A stretch of DNA of 48,964 nucleotides from Bacteroidota bacterium (lineage in GTDB: Bacteria > Bacteroidota > Bacteroidia > Chitinophagales > Chitinophagaceae): contig VBAT01000032.1 in NCBI GenBank assembly GCA_005884665.1, forward strand, positions 4,711 to 53,674, written 5' to 3'. The notes under the pieces were generated by a model. The model was not told the origin of the DNA, ran no database searches, and worked only from the letters and a program-made list of their open reading frames with translations. The translations under genes were made by a program, and so were the position numbers. Each line of letters begins with the position of its first letter. Positions within the stretch are counted from its first letter, which is position 1. Shown here piece by piece: positions 1 to 8,556 of the stretch.

Positions 1-526
1 TGGTTTGAAGTGATACGGTGCCTCGCAGTTGTACAATTTTCTTTGCCAGTGTTTTGGCATTTGTCACTTCGCCATACTGCTCGAACAGTTTGTGCAACCG
101 TTGCTCGTCATATGTATTCACTACATCAAAAGCTGTAAGTGGCTGCCGTTGGTCCATACGCATATCAAGCTTGGCATTGAAGCGGGTAGAGAATCCTCTA
201 CCTGCCTCATCAAACTGGTGGCTGCTCACCCCCAGGTCTGCCAATATACCGTCCACTGTATTTATTTTTTGCAGGCGCAAGAACCGCTGCACGTGACGAA
301 AGTTGTGAGGTACGAATTGTACCCGTTCGTCAACAGGCAGGTTCTTAGCTGCCGCTTCATCCTGGTCGAATACGATCAGTCTGCCATCGGGACCTAGCTT
401 TTGCAGAATGGCTTTTGAATGGCCGCCACCTCCGAACGTACAGTCTACATAAATACCACCCGGAACAATTTTCAAACCCTCCGTCACTTCATTTAAAAGC
501 ACCGGGATATGATATGTTGGTTCCAA
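1..526 (-). CDS. rsmH: 16S rRNA m4C1402 methyltransferase RsmH, C-terminus cut by window edge
   Basis: N-terminal 175 codons of RsmH (MraW), which methylates N4 of C1402 in 16S rRNA using S-adenosylmethionine. The SAM-binding loop is clear (DCTFGGGGHSKAIL, about residues 23-36), followed by the family motifs LADLGVSSHQFDEAGRGFS and LDMRMD. No ATG lies in frame: upstream stops in this frame fall inside the end of mraZ, so TTG at 526 is the best start, giving LEPTYHIPVLLNEV, the usual RsmH N-terminus. It begins 17 bases after the mraZ stop, so the two are almost certainly cotranscribed as the start of the dcw cluster. The rest of the gene lies outside the window. Confidence 0.9.
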   Translation of the reverse strand, partial: MEPTYHIPVLLNEVTEGLKIVPGGIYVDCTFGGGGHSKAILQKLGPDGRLIVFDQDEAAAKNLPVDERVQFVPHNFRHVQRFLRLQKINTVDGILADLGVSSHQFDEAGRGFSTRFNAKLDMRMDQRQPLTAFDVVNTYDEQRLHKLFEQYGEVTNAKTLAKKIVQLRGTVSLQT

Positions 527-543
527 GGCTCGATAATTATGAG

Positions 544-1005
544 TTACTGGTTGTTACTACCGCGATTCATTACCTCGTTGGCCAGCGCATTATGCCTCTC
601 CTGTGAAAATGATTCAAAGAGCTGTTTGTACTTATTACTATCCCAGATTTCTATCCGTTTGATTCGCGACACCAGGACTATGTCCTTTGTAAACCCGCAC
701 TGATCTTTCAGGTTCGGCGGTATCAGCAGCCGGCCGGCCGTATCCGGCTCTACCGGTGTGGCCCCGTTCAAAAAGCTGTCAAGGAATTCCCTGACTTTGG
801 GGTCATACTCATTCAATTTGCTGATATCATCAAAGACCTGGTCCCAGTTCTGAATAGGGTACAGATTCAAATTTTTATTAAAACCCCTGTTGATAACAAA
901 GTGCAGGCTGTCCTCGTCCGGCAGCTGCTTTTTTATGCCAGCCGGCAGGAGAAACCGTCCCTTTGCGTCTATTGTGGCTTCGTATTCGCCCAAAAACCTT
1001 ATCAT
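544..1005 (-). CDS. mraZ: Transcriptional regulator MraZ
   Basis: 153 residues, normal length for MraZ. Two tandem SpoVT/AbrB-like MraZ domains are visible: the N-terminal GEYEATIDAKGRFLLPAGIKK and the second repeat with DTAGRLLIPPNLK and an IEIWD motif (about residues 110-125). MraZ is a DNA-binding regulator of its own division and cell-wall (dcw) operon. It is directly followed by rsmH, the canonical gene order. The upstream DNA carries two G-rich boxes on the coding strand that could be MraZ sites, but this is only suggestive. Confidence 0.95.
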   Translation of the reverse strand: MIRFLGEYEATIDAKGRFLLPAGIKKQLPDEDSLHFVINRGFNKNLNLYPIQNWDQVFDDISKLNEYDPKVREFLDSFLNGATPVEPDTAGRLLIPPNLKDQCGFTKDIVLVSRIKRIEIWDSNKYKQLFESFSQERHNALANEVMNRGSNNQ

Positions 1006-1437
1006 TATCAGGGGATTGAATCAATTTACCATTAATTACCACAAAATAACACATTTTGACATTTCGACCCCAATTTTTTTCAATTTTCTTTTATCCCCAC
1101 TCCTTTTTCGCATGAAATGCAGGCCTGTACAAGGTTTTGTGAATGTCAAATTCAAAACTGTTGATTTTAGCGTTAATTGAGTGTGAATTGCAGTGGATAA
1201 CCTGTTGATAAGCTATTTTGAATGCTGGATGTTGAATTTTGAATGACCGGCATCTATGCTCGCAAATGGCAATCATCATATAGTCGATTCTATTTTGAAT
1301 GGCAAAAGGAGCCTAATTCAAAATAAATTGTGTCAGCGCAAAGCCCGACGTAAAAACCAGGTTAATTTGAAGCTTATCTGCCGAAAGAATTTCTTCATTC
1401 AACATTTAAAATTCAACATTCAACATAATTTCATATC
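1006..1437. other. Divergent intergenic region between mraZ and the DUF3052 gene
   Basis: 432 bases without a convincing gene. It must hold the dcw promoter (minus strand) and the promoter of the DUF3052 gene (plus). On the minus strand GTGGGG (1095-1100) and TTGGGG (1068-1073) stand 27 bases apart. A 12-base inverted repeat ATGTTGAATTTT (1229-1240) pairs with AAAATTCAACAT (1408-1419). The same AT-rich element recurs at 3184-3342. Short open frames here have no coding character. Confidence 0.6.
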
Positions 1438-1848
1438 ATGGCAACAGCAGGTTACTCAGGAACTCCATTGATCAAAAAACTGGGCATTAAACCAGGCGCC
1501 ATCATTCAATTGATCAACCAGCCCGGTAACTATTTCGAATTGCTGGAAAGCGATATCAATGACCAACTCTATAAAAAAAATCAAATTCCCGATCTCGTTC
1601 ATTTATTTGTGAAGAACAATAAGGAGTTTGAGACTGAAATGAAAAAATTAAAGGTTGTTTGCAAAAAAAATCCTTCCGTTACTTTATGGGTTTCCTGGTA
1701 TAAAAAAGCTGCTGGCATCCCAACAGATGTCACAGAAGACACGATCAGGAATTATGCTTTGAAAAATGACCTGGTGGATGTAAAAGTTTGTGCAGTGAGT
1801 GATATTTGGAGTGGATTGAAACTTGTGGTACCATTGACAAAAAGATAA
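1438..1848 (+). CDS. DUF3052 family protein
   Basis: 136-residue cytoplasmic protein recognised as DUF3052 by its N-terminus (GYSGTPLIKKLGIKPG, residues 5-20) and by the two conserved blocks LWVSWYKKAAGIPTDVTED and LVDVKVCAVSDIWSGLKLV. Such proteins are widespread in Bacteroidota and Actinobacteria and have no established biochemical role. The gene starts at ATG just after an AT-rich repeat and ends 37 bases before queA on the same strand. A small hairpin, GCGAC-GGTTG-GTCGC, lies in that gap (1865-1879). Cotranscription with queA is plausible but not shown. Family assignment is firm; function is unknown. Confidence 0.85.
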   Translation: MATAGYSGTPLIKKLGIKPGAIIQLINQPGNYFELLESDINDQLYKKNQIPDLVHLFVKNNKEFETEMKKLKVVCKKNPSVTLWVSWYKKAAGIPTDVTEDTIRNYALKNDLVDVKVCAVSDIWSGLKLVVPLTKR

Positions 1849-1885
1849 TTCTCATTCATTAAATGCGACGGTTGGTCGCAAAAAT

Positions 1886-3127
1886 ATGGACCTGAAAAAT
1901 ATTCGCATCAGCGATTATACTTACGATTTGCCCGAAGAAAAGATCGCGGCCTATCCCCTGGGAGAAAGAGATGCTTCGAAACTTCTAATCTATAAAGAAG
2001 GGAAAATTTCGGAAGACATCTATAAAAATATCGATGCTCATATCCCTGCAGGCAGTTTATTGATCTTTAATGATACCAAAGTAATCGAGGCAAGAATACT
2101 ATTTAAGAAACCCACGGGTGGCATTGTAGAAATTTTTTGCCTTGAACCGCATGAGCAGTACGCGGATATTACTACCGCCATGGGGCAGCAAAACCGTGTC
2201 CTTTGGAAATGTCTGGTCGGCGGAGCCTCCAAATGGAAAAAAGGCCAGGTGCTCGAAAAGATAATAATTCATGAAGGTCATGAGCTCATTCTCCAGGCAG
2301 CATACAAAGAAAAAAAAAGCGATCATTTTATTATTGAACTATCCTGGTCGCCCGATGCAAGCTTTGCCGAAGTACTGCACCTTGCCGGGGCCATTCCTCT
2401 TCCGCCCTACATCAAACGGAACACAGAACCCAGTGACGTGGAAAGATATCAGACTACCTATGCTCATTACGATGGCTCGGTAGCCGCACCTACAGCAGGA
2501 CTTCATTTTACTCCCGAAATTTTTCAAAAGCTACATAGGAAAAATATCCAAACCGGGTTTGTGACCCTGCATGTAGGTGCAGGCACATTCAAACCCGTGA
2601 AAAATGAAACGATCGGCGGGCATGAAATGCATGCTGAATACATTGATGTATCAGCCACTGTCATCGAAACTATTCTCCGGCATTTGAACACAGACATACT
2701 TGCTGTAGGAACCACTTCTCTCCGCACGATCGAAAGCCTTTATTGGCTCGGGGTCAAACTGGCAATGGGCATCGCCAGTGAATATCCGGTTTTGCATCTT
2801 GATCAATGGGAGATCTATGAAAAACCGGACACCGGCATTTCACCAACAAAAGCATTACAAACCCTGCTGGACTGGCTAAGGCAAAACAAAAAAAGTAAAC
2901 TGGTTGCGAAAACGCGGGTAATTATTGTTCCGGGCTATAAGACAAGGATAGTAAAGGGCCTTATCACCAATTTTCATCAACCCGGCTCGACCCTGCTATT
3001 ACTTGTCGCTGCACTTACTGCCGGTGACGCAGGCGAAGGGCGATGGAAAAAAATCTATGACTACGCTTTAAAAAACAATTTCCGGTTCCTGAGCTACGGA
3101 GATGGGAGCTTGATTTGGGTAAACTGA
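1886..3127 (+). CDS. queA: S-adenosylmethionine:tRNA ribosyltransferase-isomerase QueA
   Basis: 413 residues, longer than the roughly 350 of the E. coli enzyme. QueA transfers and isomerises the ribosyl part of SAM onto preQ1 at position 34 of tRNA to make epoxyqueuosine. Diagnostic blocks are YDLPEEKIAAYPLGERDASKL at the N-terminus, LIFNDTKVIEARI, the strongly conserved SVAAPTAGLHFT, LHVGAGTFKPV, and GLITNFHQPGSTLLLLVAAL near the C-terminus. The gene ends in TGA, which shows that TGA is a genuine stop in this genome. No other queuosine gene is in the window. Confidence 0.95.
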   Translation: MDLKNIRISDYTYDLPEEKIAAYPLGERDASKLLIYKEGKISEDIYKNIDAHIPAGSLLIFNDTKVIEARILFKKPTGGIVEIFCLEPHEQYADITTAMGQQNRVLWKCLVGGASKWKKGQVLEKIIIHEGHELILQAAYKEKKSDHFIIELSWSPDASFAEVLHLAGAIPLPPYIKRNTEPSDVERYQTTYAHYDGSVAAPTAGLHFTPEIFQKLHRKNIQTGFVTLHVGAGTFKPVKNETIGGHEMHAEYIDVSATVIETILRHLNTDILAVGTTSLRTIESLYWLGVKLAMGIASEYPVLHLDQWEIYEKPDTGISPTKALQTLLDWLRQNKKSKLVAKTRVIIVPGYKTRIVKGLITNFHQPGSTLLLLVAALTAGDAGEGRWKKIYDYALKNNFRFLSYGDGSLIWVN

Positions 3128-3183
3128 TCCTTCTTTAATCGTAGATTTTAAAACCAACTACCATATACGTTGGCTACTTATTT

Positions 3184-3342
3184 ATGTTGAATTTTGAATT
3201 TTAATGCTGAATGAAAATAGTTCTTTCGGCAATCTATACAATGAATTATCGTTTCCGAACAATCGGAAACTAAGAACAAAGTTGGCTATAGGATTGCTTT
3301 CCATTGTGCGAGCACAGATGTTCGTCATTCAAAATTCAACAT
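3184..3342. repeat. AT-rich inverted repeat downstream of queA
   Basis: ATGTTGAATTTTGAAT (3184-3199) is perfectly complementary to ATTCAAAATTCAACAT (3327-3342), separated by 127 bases between queA and the convergent sensor kinase. The second arm continues into further ATTCAACATT units up to the kinase stop codon. The same element is found in the mraZ-DUF3052 gap (1229-1245, 1398-1426). It could form a large weak stem in transcripts from either side. Confidence 0.65.
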
Positions 3343-3358
3343 TCAACATTTAAAATAA

Positions 3359-4720
3359 TCAGGACGCATTTTTCTTCAGTGGCATCTCAATCATAAATGT
3401 GCTGCCTTTACCTAAGGTACTGTCGGCTTTGATATGACCATGATGTGCTTCGACAATGGTCTTTACATAACTCAATCCTAATCCAAAGCCCTTCACGTTG
3501 TGGATATTGCCAGTGTGCGCCCGGTAAAATCTTTCAAAAACCCTTTTTAGTGTTTCCTTATTCATGCCAATACCGTTGTCCTCCACTTTAATGTGCAGGT
3601 TCTTTCCGTTCGATTGGGTTGTAATCTTGATATAAACAGGAGTGTTCTCTTTTGAATATTTTACCGCGTTATCAATAAGGTTATTGATCAAATTGGAAAA
3701 ATGCACTTCATCGGCCTCTATCAGGTCGTTCTCGGCATTCAATACCAGTTCGGCCCTGCCTTTCTTTTCTTCCAGTTGCAATGCGAAATTATCCGTCACA
3801 TCCTTTATTATTTCATGCACATGCACCGGTTTGAGGTTGAGGTCCACCTCCTGCTTTTCCAATTGCGATGCTTTCAGGATCGTTTCTACCTGCCTGTTCA
3901 TCCGCTGGTTTTCTTCTTTGATGATCCCGCTGAAATACCCGATCTTCTCCTTATCCTGCAATACTTTTTCGTTCTTCATTGCATCTACGGCCAGCGATAT
4001 TGTCGCGATCGGCGTCTTGAACTCATGGGTCATGTTGTTGATAAAATCATTCTTGATATCACCGAGTTTCTTTTGCCTGAGCATTGTTCGAACGGTCAGG
4101 TAAAAAGCCGTTATGATAATGATGATGAATAATACTGCGGTAATGATCCTTAGACGAAGGGATTGAAACGAAAAGTTTTTATAATTCAGCCCAACGATAA
4201 CCAACGTTTCATCCGCCGCCAGGTTTTCCGCAGCTGAACCACTCGGTGTCAGCAGGGCATACCCTTTCGAATAATTGTTGACCGTATCATTAAATTCTGC
4301 TGGAAAATTCTCAGACTGTCTTTCGATCTTACCCATCAGACTGGTGCGGGGGTCAATGTTTGCCAGCCCAAACTCAAACTTCATCTTTTCAAGGTCTACT
4401 TTTTTAAAAGCCAACTTTATTTTTTCATTCAGCTCAGCCGCAGTAAAACGCCTGCCGATTGTTGCCGGTTTCAAAAATTCCATTGAAAAATCATCGGTAA
4501 ACATATTGTCGACAGATGATTTACTGGTGGGTCCGGGAGAATAGTTGCCTTTATAAGGTTCCAGCTCATGACCCACGATATCCGTAGCCTCGTCAATTTT
4601 TTCTTTGATCTGCTCTTCCCGCAAGGCTATCATGTTTTTCAGCCAGGATACCTGGAAGAAAATAATACCGGCCAGCGACAGCGTTATCAGAATAGTGATA
4701 ATAGTAAAAATTCTTTTCAC
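3359..4720 (-). CDS. Membrane sensor histidine kinase (orphan)
   Basis: 453 residues from a GTG start. Two membrane segments (about 5-26 and 190-212) enclose a periplasmic sensor domain with no recognised fold. The kinase core follows: H-box NMTHEFKTPIATIS with phospho-acceptor His232, N-box NLINNLIDNAVKYS, G1 VEDNGIGM, F-box FERFYR and G2 GFGLGLSYV. No response regulator gene is adjacent. An ATG at 4783 opens the same frame 21 codons earlier. I prefer GTG4720 because a strong promoter (TTTG, 17 bases, TATCTTTC at 4743-4771) lies between the two starts, and because the shorter form begins with a typical VKRIFT inner-membrane N-terminus. Confidence 0.88.
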   Translation of the reverse strand: MKRIFTIITILITLSLAGIIFFQVSWLKNMIALREEQIKEKIDEATDIVGHELEPYKGNYSPGPTSKSSVDNMFTDDFSMEFLKPATIGRRFTAAELNEKIKLAFKKVDLEKMKFEFGLANIDPRTSLMGKIERQSENFPAEFNDTVNNYSKGYALLTPSGSAAENLAADETLVIVGLNYKNFSFQSLRLRIITAVLFIIIIITAFYLTVRTMLRQKKLGDIKNDFINNMTHEFKTPIATISLAVDAMKNEKVLQDKEKIGYFSGIIKEENQRMNRQVETILKASQLEKQEVDLNLKPVHVHEIIKDVTDNFALQLEEKKGRAELVLNAENDLIEADEVHFSNLINNLIDNAVKYSKENTPVYIKITTQSNGKNLHIKVEDNGIGMNKETLKRVFERFYRAHTGNIHNVKGFGLGLSYVKTIVEAHHGHIKADSTLGKGSTFMIEMPLKKNAS

Positions 4721-4742
4721 AAAGAAGTACCTGATTTGAACG

Positions 4743-4771
4743 GAAAGATAAACGGTTTTTAATATATCAAA
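4743..4771 (-). promoter_or_regulatory. Bacteroidota-type promoter of the sensor kinase
   Basis: On the minus strand TTTG (4771-4768), a 17-base spacer and TATCTTTC (4750-4743) match the Bacteroidota consensus TTTG...TAnnTTTG with one mismatch. Transcription would start near 4735-4738, downstream of the ATG at 4783. This supports the GTG start at 4720. Confidence 0.55.
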
Positions 4772-5033
4772 ACAATCCGGCAAAAATACTATTCGTTCAT
4801 GGGATACTATAGCTGTTAATAACCGTTAAGCAATTTTTAACGGGGATTTACACAGCAACATTCCTTTGATATTGCGTAATTAGAGCGGTTACCAGTTACT
4901 TGTTCCTGGTTACCGGGACTCGTATAATGGATCATCTACCGGTGCGCATGGAAGAACGCGATCGGGGCGATTTTTTGGCAAGAGAAAAACAGTGTGGTGT
5001 TTATTTTAAATAGATTTTATCCTAACTTGAAGT

Positions 5034-5585
5034 ATGATTCAGCCCGGACCCGGCATATTGTTAATTGCAGATCCATTCTTAAAGGATCCTAACTTCCTCC
5101 GGACCGTTGTTTTCCTTTGCGAACATAAAGATAGCGGCAGCTTTGGTTTTGTACTGAACCGTAAATACGAGAATACACTGGATGAATTGGTCCCGGGGAT
5201 CGAGAACATAAAGCTGCCTGTTTTTTATGGCGGACCGGTCCAAATGGATACGATCCATTTCTTACATCAATACCACGATGAAATTCCAGGCAGCGAAGAA
5301 GTGATCAAGGGAGTTTATTGGGGAGGTGATTTCGAAACCGTAATAGCTATGCTAAAAAACGGAACGCTAAGCCCCGACAAGATCAGGTTCTATATTGGCT
5401 ATTCGGGATGGAGCGATGGACAGTTAAATAATGAATTGCAGGAAAAATCCTGGCTTACCGTGGCAGGTACCCGTAAACTGATATTCCATCGCAACTACCA
5501 GGAAATATGGAAGGACTCACTCAAAACGTTGGGAGGCGATTATGAAATGATGATCAACTTCCCGATCGACCCGCAACTGAATTAA
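5034..5585 (+). CDS. YqgE/AlgH family protein
   Basis: 183 residues, the normal size of the YqgE/AlgH (DUF179) family. Typical features are the N-terminal PGPGILLIADPFLKDPNFLRTVVFLCEH, the GSFGFVLNR block, FYGGPVQ, and the C-terminal FYIGYSGWSDGQLNNEL. The molecular function of the family is not settled, although the founding member influences alginate synthesis in Pseudomonas. The protein has no signal peptide or membrane segment. It stands alone, transcribed away from the sensor kinase and 62 bases before the next lipoprotein gene on the same strand. Confidence 0.92.
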   Translation: MIQPGPGILLIADPFLKDPNFLRTVVFLCEHKDSGSFGFVLNRKYENTLDELVPGIENIKLPVFYGGPVQMDTIHFLHQYHDEIPGSEEVIKGVYWGGDFETVIAMLKNGTLSPDKIRFYIGYSGWSDGQLNNELQEKSWLTVAGTRKLIFHRNYQEIWKDSLKTLGGDYEMMINFPIDPQLN

Positions 5586-5647
5586 TTTATCTTACCTGAA
5601 TTACTCTTACATTTACTTTCTTAGTTTTACTTTTTATCTTTCTGCAT

Positions 5648-7759
5648 ATGAAAAGAATCGTCCTGGGTATAGCATCATTGCTGATGCTTTTTATTTCCTG
5701 TAATGAAAAAAAAGATGCGACAAATGCACGGGTGCTTGTCTTCTCTAAAACGGCCGGTTACCGTCATGCTTCCATTGCGAAAGGCAAACTGGCCATTCAA
5801 GAACTCGGAAAAAAGTACGGCTTCCTCGTTGATACCACCGAAAATGCCGATGTCTTTACAGATAACGATCTGAAAAAATATGCTGCTGTTGTATTTCTCT
5901 GCACAACCGGCGACGTATTAAACTACCGCCAGGAGGTTGCATTGCAAAGATTCATCCAGGCAGGTGGTGGATTCGCCGGGATCCATGCTGCCGCTGATAC
6001 CGAATATGACTGGGGATGGTATGGAGACTTAAACGGCGCCTGGTTTGCCAGTCACCCGGAAATACAACCCGCCTCATTGAAAGTTGTCGACAATACCCAT
6101 GCTTCCACCGAGGCTTTGCCCGCAAACTGGAAGAGAACAGATGAATGGTATAATTACAAAAAACTAAGTAATGAGTTGAAAGTGCTGCTCACGATCGACG
6201 AGACAAGTTATACAGGCGGGACAATGGGCAGCAATCATCCCATTGCCTGGTACCATGAATTCGATGGGGGCCGTGCTTTTTATACAGGACTGGGCCATAC
6301 AGAAGAATCTTACTCGGACTCACTGTTCCTGAAACATATTTTAGGAGGTATCCAATATGCCATCGGGAAAAACGATATTGACTATTCAAAAGCAAAGGCC
6401 CCCTACCCTCCGGATGAAAGCAAGTTTACGAAAACAGCTTTATCACAAGCTGAATTCTTTGAGCCTACGGAAATGACCGTTCTTCCCAACCTGGATATCC
6501 TGATCGTGCAACGCCGCGGGGAAATACTATTATATAAAAATGAAACAAAAAAAATCAAGCCGGCGGGTTTCCTCAAAGTATACTGGAAAACACAACATAC
6601 ACCAGGAGTAAATGCTGAAGAAGGATTGTTAGGCGTTTGCAAAGACCCGAATTTTGGCAAGAATAATTACGTATATATTTTTTATTCTCCTTTCGATACA
6701 TCGGTTAACCGTTTATCGAGGTTCGAACTAAAGGATGATTCGATTGATATGCATTCGGAGAAAGTTGTGCTGCAATTTTATTCACAAAGGGAGATATGTT
6801 GTCACACTGGCGGCTCCATTGCTTTTGGGCCCGATGGTTTATTATACGTGTCAACCGGCGACAATTCCACTCCGTTTGACGAGAAAGGACAGCCTTTTGT
6901 CAATCACGGGTTCGCTCCATTAGATGACCGGCCCGGTCATGAACAATATAATGCACGGCGTACAGCATCCAATAGCAATGATCTTCGCGGCAAGATCATT
7001 CGTATCCGTATAAAGGATGATGGCAGCTATGAAATACCCAATGGCAATCTATTTCCGCCGGGTGAGCCCAATACCAAACCGGAGATTTATGTAATGGGCG
7101 ATCGCAATCCCTACCGCATCTCCGTTGATCAGAAAAACAGTTTCCTGTACTGGGGAGAAGTGGGGCCCGATTCAAACGAAGATAGTCTCGAGACCCGGGG
7201 CCCGCGGGGGTACGATGAGATCAACCAGGCCAGGAAAGCAGGATATTTCGGTTGGCCATTATTTATTGGGAACAATTATGCTTATCATGATTACAATTAT
7301 ACGACCGGTAAGAGTGGGCCTACATTTGATCCAATGAAGCCAGTAAATACGGCCAGGTCAAACACGGGTATTAAAGAACTGCCTCCGGCGCAACCTGCGT
7401 TCATCTGGTATCCATATATACCGTCGCATGATTTTCCGGATATGGGTGTAGGCGGCCGTACTGCAATGGCGGGACCGGTTTTTTATTCCGATATGTTTCC
7501 TGCAGAGACAAGATTGCCCGATTATTATAACGGCAAGTTATTTATCTATGAATGGATGAGAAATTTCATCAGGGCTGTAACGCTCAAGCCCAACGGTGAT
7601 TTTTACCAGATGGAACCATTTATGGAAAAAACAAAATTTGCCGCACCGGTCGATATTGAACTCGGTCCTGATGGGAGATTGTACATACTGGAATATGGAA
7701 CGGGTTGGTTTAGTAAGAATAAGGATTCGGGGTTGTTTAGAATTGATTTTACGAAGTAA
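5648..7759 (+). CDS. Lipoprotein with ThuA domain fused to a PQQ-type sugar dehydrogenase propeller
   Basis: 703 residues. A lipoprotein signal peptide ends in the lipobox LFISC (Cys19). Residues about 27-240 form a ThuA-like (trehalose-utilisation, glutamine-amidotransferase-fold) domain, with FSKTAGYRHASI, GGGFAGIHAAADTEYDW and the conserved HPIAWYHEFDGGRAFYTGLGH. From about 265 to the end is a soluble glucose/sorbosone dehydrogenase beta-propeller, with GLLGVCKDPNF, GSIAFGPDGLLYVSTGD, DLRGKIIRI and a final LGPDGRLYILEYG. Such fusions are common in Bacteroidota and Planctomycetes and are thought to act on sugars outside the inner membrane. The substrate cannot be read from the sequence. TATCTTTC at 5635-5642 is a possible -7 element just before the ATG. 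Confidence 0.9.
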   Translation: MKRIVLGIASLLMLFISCNEKKDATNARVLVFSKTAGYRHASIAKGKLAIQELGKKYGFLVDTTENADVFTDNDLKKYAAVVFLCTTGDVLNYRQEVALQRFIQAGGGFAGIHAAADTEYDWGWYGDLNGAWFASHPEIQPASLKVVDNTHASTEALPANWKRTDEWYNYKKLSNELKVLLTIDETSYTGGTMGSNHPIAWYHEFDGGRAFYTGLGHTEESYSDSLFLKHILGGIQYAIGKNDIDYSKAKAPYPPDESKFTKTALSQAEFFEPTEMTVLPNLDILIVQRRGEILLYKNETKKIKPAGFLKVYWKTQHTPGVNAEEGLLGVCKDPNFGKNNYVYIFYSPFDTSVNRLSRFELKDDSIDMHSEKVVLQFYSQREICCHTGGSIAFGPDGLLYVSTGDNSTPFDEKGQPFVNHGFAPLDDRPGHEQYNARRTASNSNDLRGKIIRIRIKDDGSYEIPNGNLFPPGEPNTKPEIYVMGDRNPYRISVDQKNSFLYWGEVGPDSNEDSLETRGPRGYDEINQARKAGYFGWPLFIGNNYAYHDYNYTTGKSGPTFDPMKPVNTARSNTGIKELPPAQPAFIWYPYIPSHDFPDMGVGGRTAMAGPVFYSDMFPAETRLPDYYNGKLFIYEWMRNFIRAVTLKPNGDFYQMEPFMEKTKFAAPVDIELGPDGRLYILEYGTGWFSKNKDSGLFRIDFTK

Positions 7760-7868
7760 GTCGCAGGGATGGATGCTGGATACTGGATACTGGAACCTTG
7801 GTAGCCGACAATGGACACCGCTGCATCTGGCGGCTAGCATCCGGCATCCGGCTGTTTCGTCGCTTCGG

Positions 7869-8252
7869 TCAACGAACTGTTTTCATTTTCCTCTTGCCAT
7901 AAAAATAATCGATCAGCAACACGACGATGAGGATGACCAGGCCAAAGAATTCTCTTGTTTCTTCAACCCATGGTTTGGTGGCTTTCATGGTCTCCGCAAT
8001 ATTTTCGGCATTGTGATGCTGTATCCAATCCAGCACGCCGTCTTTGTCAAAAAACTTATAAGCCGCATATCCCGCATATACCAGGATACCGAGCAGGTAA
8101 GCCTTAGGATAAAATTTATTCCGAAAAGCCAGCCAGCAAAAAACGGCGCCATAGAGATAGATGGGTATCCATACATAAGGGTCCGGGTCGTTGTATTGCA
8201 ATGCGGCGGCATAAATAAACAGCAGGCAGAAGAGCAGGTTGAAGACTTTCAT
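7869..8252 (-). CDS. TMEM220-like integral membrane protein
   Basis: 127 residues with about four hydrophobic helices. The motif LQYNDPDPYVWIPIYLYGA (about residues 18-36) is the hallmark of the transmembrane 220 family, found in bacteria and animals and without known function. The C-terminus ends in a hydrophobic helix and the basic tail YFYGKRKMKTVR. It is convergent with the ThuA/dehydrogenase gene. The gap between them holds short repeats of the type CTGGATACTGGA. A long plus-strand frame over this gene is antisense and not coding. Confidence 0.85.
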   Translation of the reverse strand: MKVFNLLFCLLFIYAAALQYNDPDPYVWIPIYLYGAVFCWLAFRNKFYPKAYLLGILVYAGYAAYKFFDKDGVLDWIQHHNAENIAETMKATKPWVEETREFFGLVILIVVLLIDYFYGKRKMKTVR

Positions 8253-8556
8253 GCATTAAACATACAAAACCTTCCAAATAAATCAAACCCTCTTTCAATG
8301 GAGAGCAACCTGTTGTTTCGTGCCGCTCGCAGTATCAATTGCGTGTCCAGCCTGCATCTAAAATCCAGCATCTGTTGCTCACCGCCCAATTTCACCTCAT
8401 CAATCCTGCGATCTAATCCTATAATTTGCATTTCGCACCTACGGCGCGAGGAGAACAATATTGATGATCACCACCGATATAATGTCCCTACGGGACATTC
8501 CCATAACTCGTATTTCCTTTCTCTCATTTAAGATTTAATGCTTCACTTCGCTCGCA
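8253..8556. other. Intergenic region with dispersed short palindromic repeats
   Basis: 304 bases without a gene. It carries a palindromic TGTCCCTACGGGACA (8482-8496), a CACCTACGGCGCG segment near 8436, and CTTCGCTCGCAATGACG (8547-8563). These resemble units that recur in the 20.8-21.4 kb island, at 38.66 kb and at 42.97 kb. The last one overlaps the annotated ATG of the DedA gene. Confidence 0.6.

Noticed and set aside
1256..1471. 71-codon plus-strand frame before the DUF3052 gene
   Set aside because: It overlaps the DUF3052 start in another frame and consists of repeat-derived sequence.
7596..8531. 311-codon plus-strand open frame
   Set aside because: It overlaps the end of the ThuA/dehydrogenase gene in another frame, then runs through repeats and antisense to the TMEM220 gene. 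The translation has no domain or coding character.
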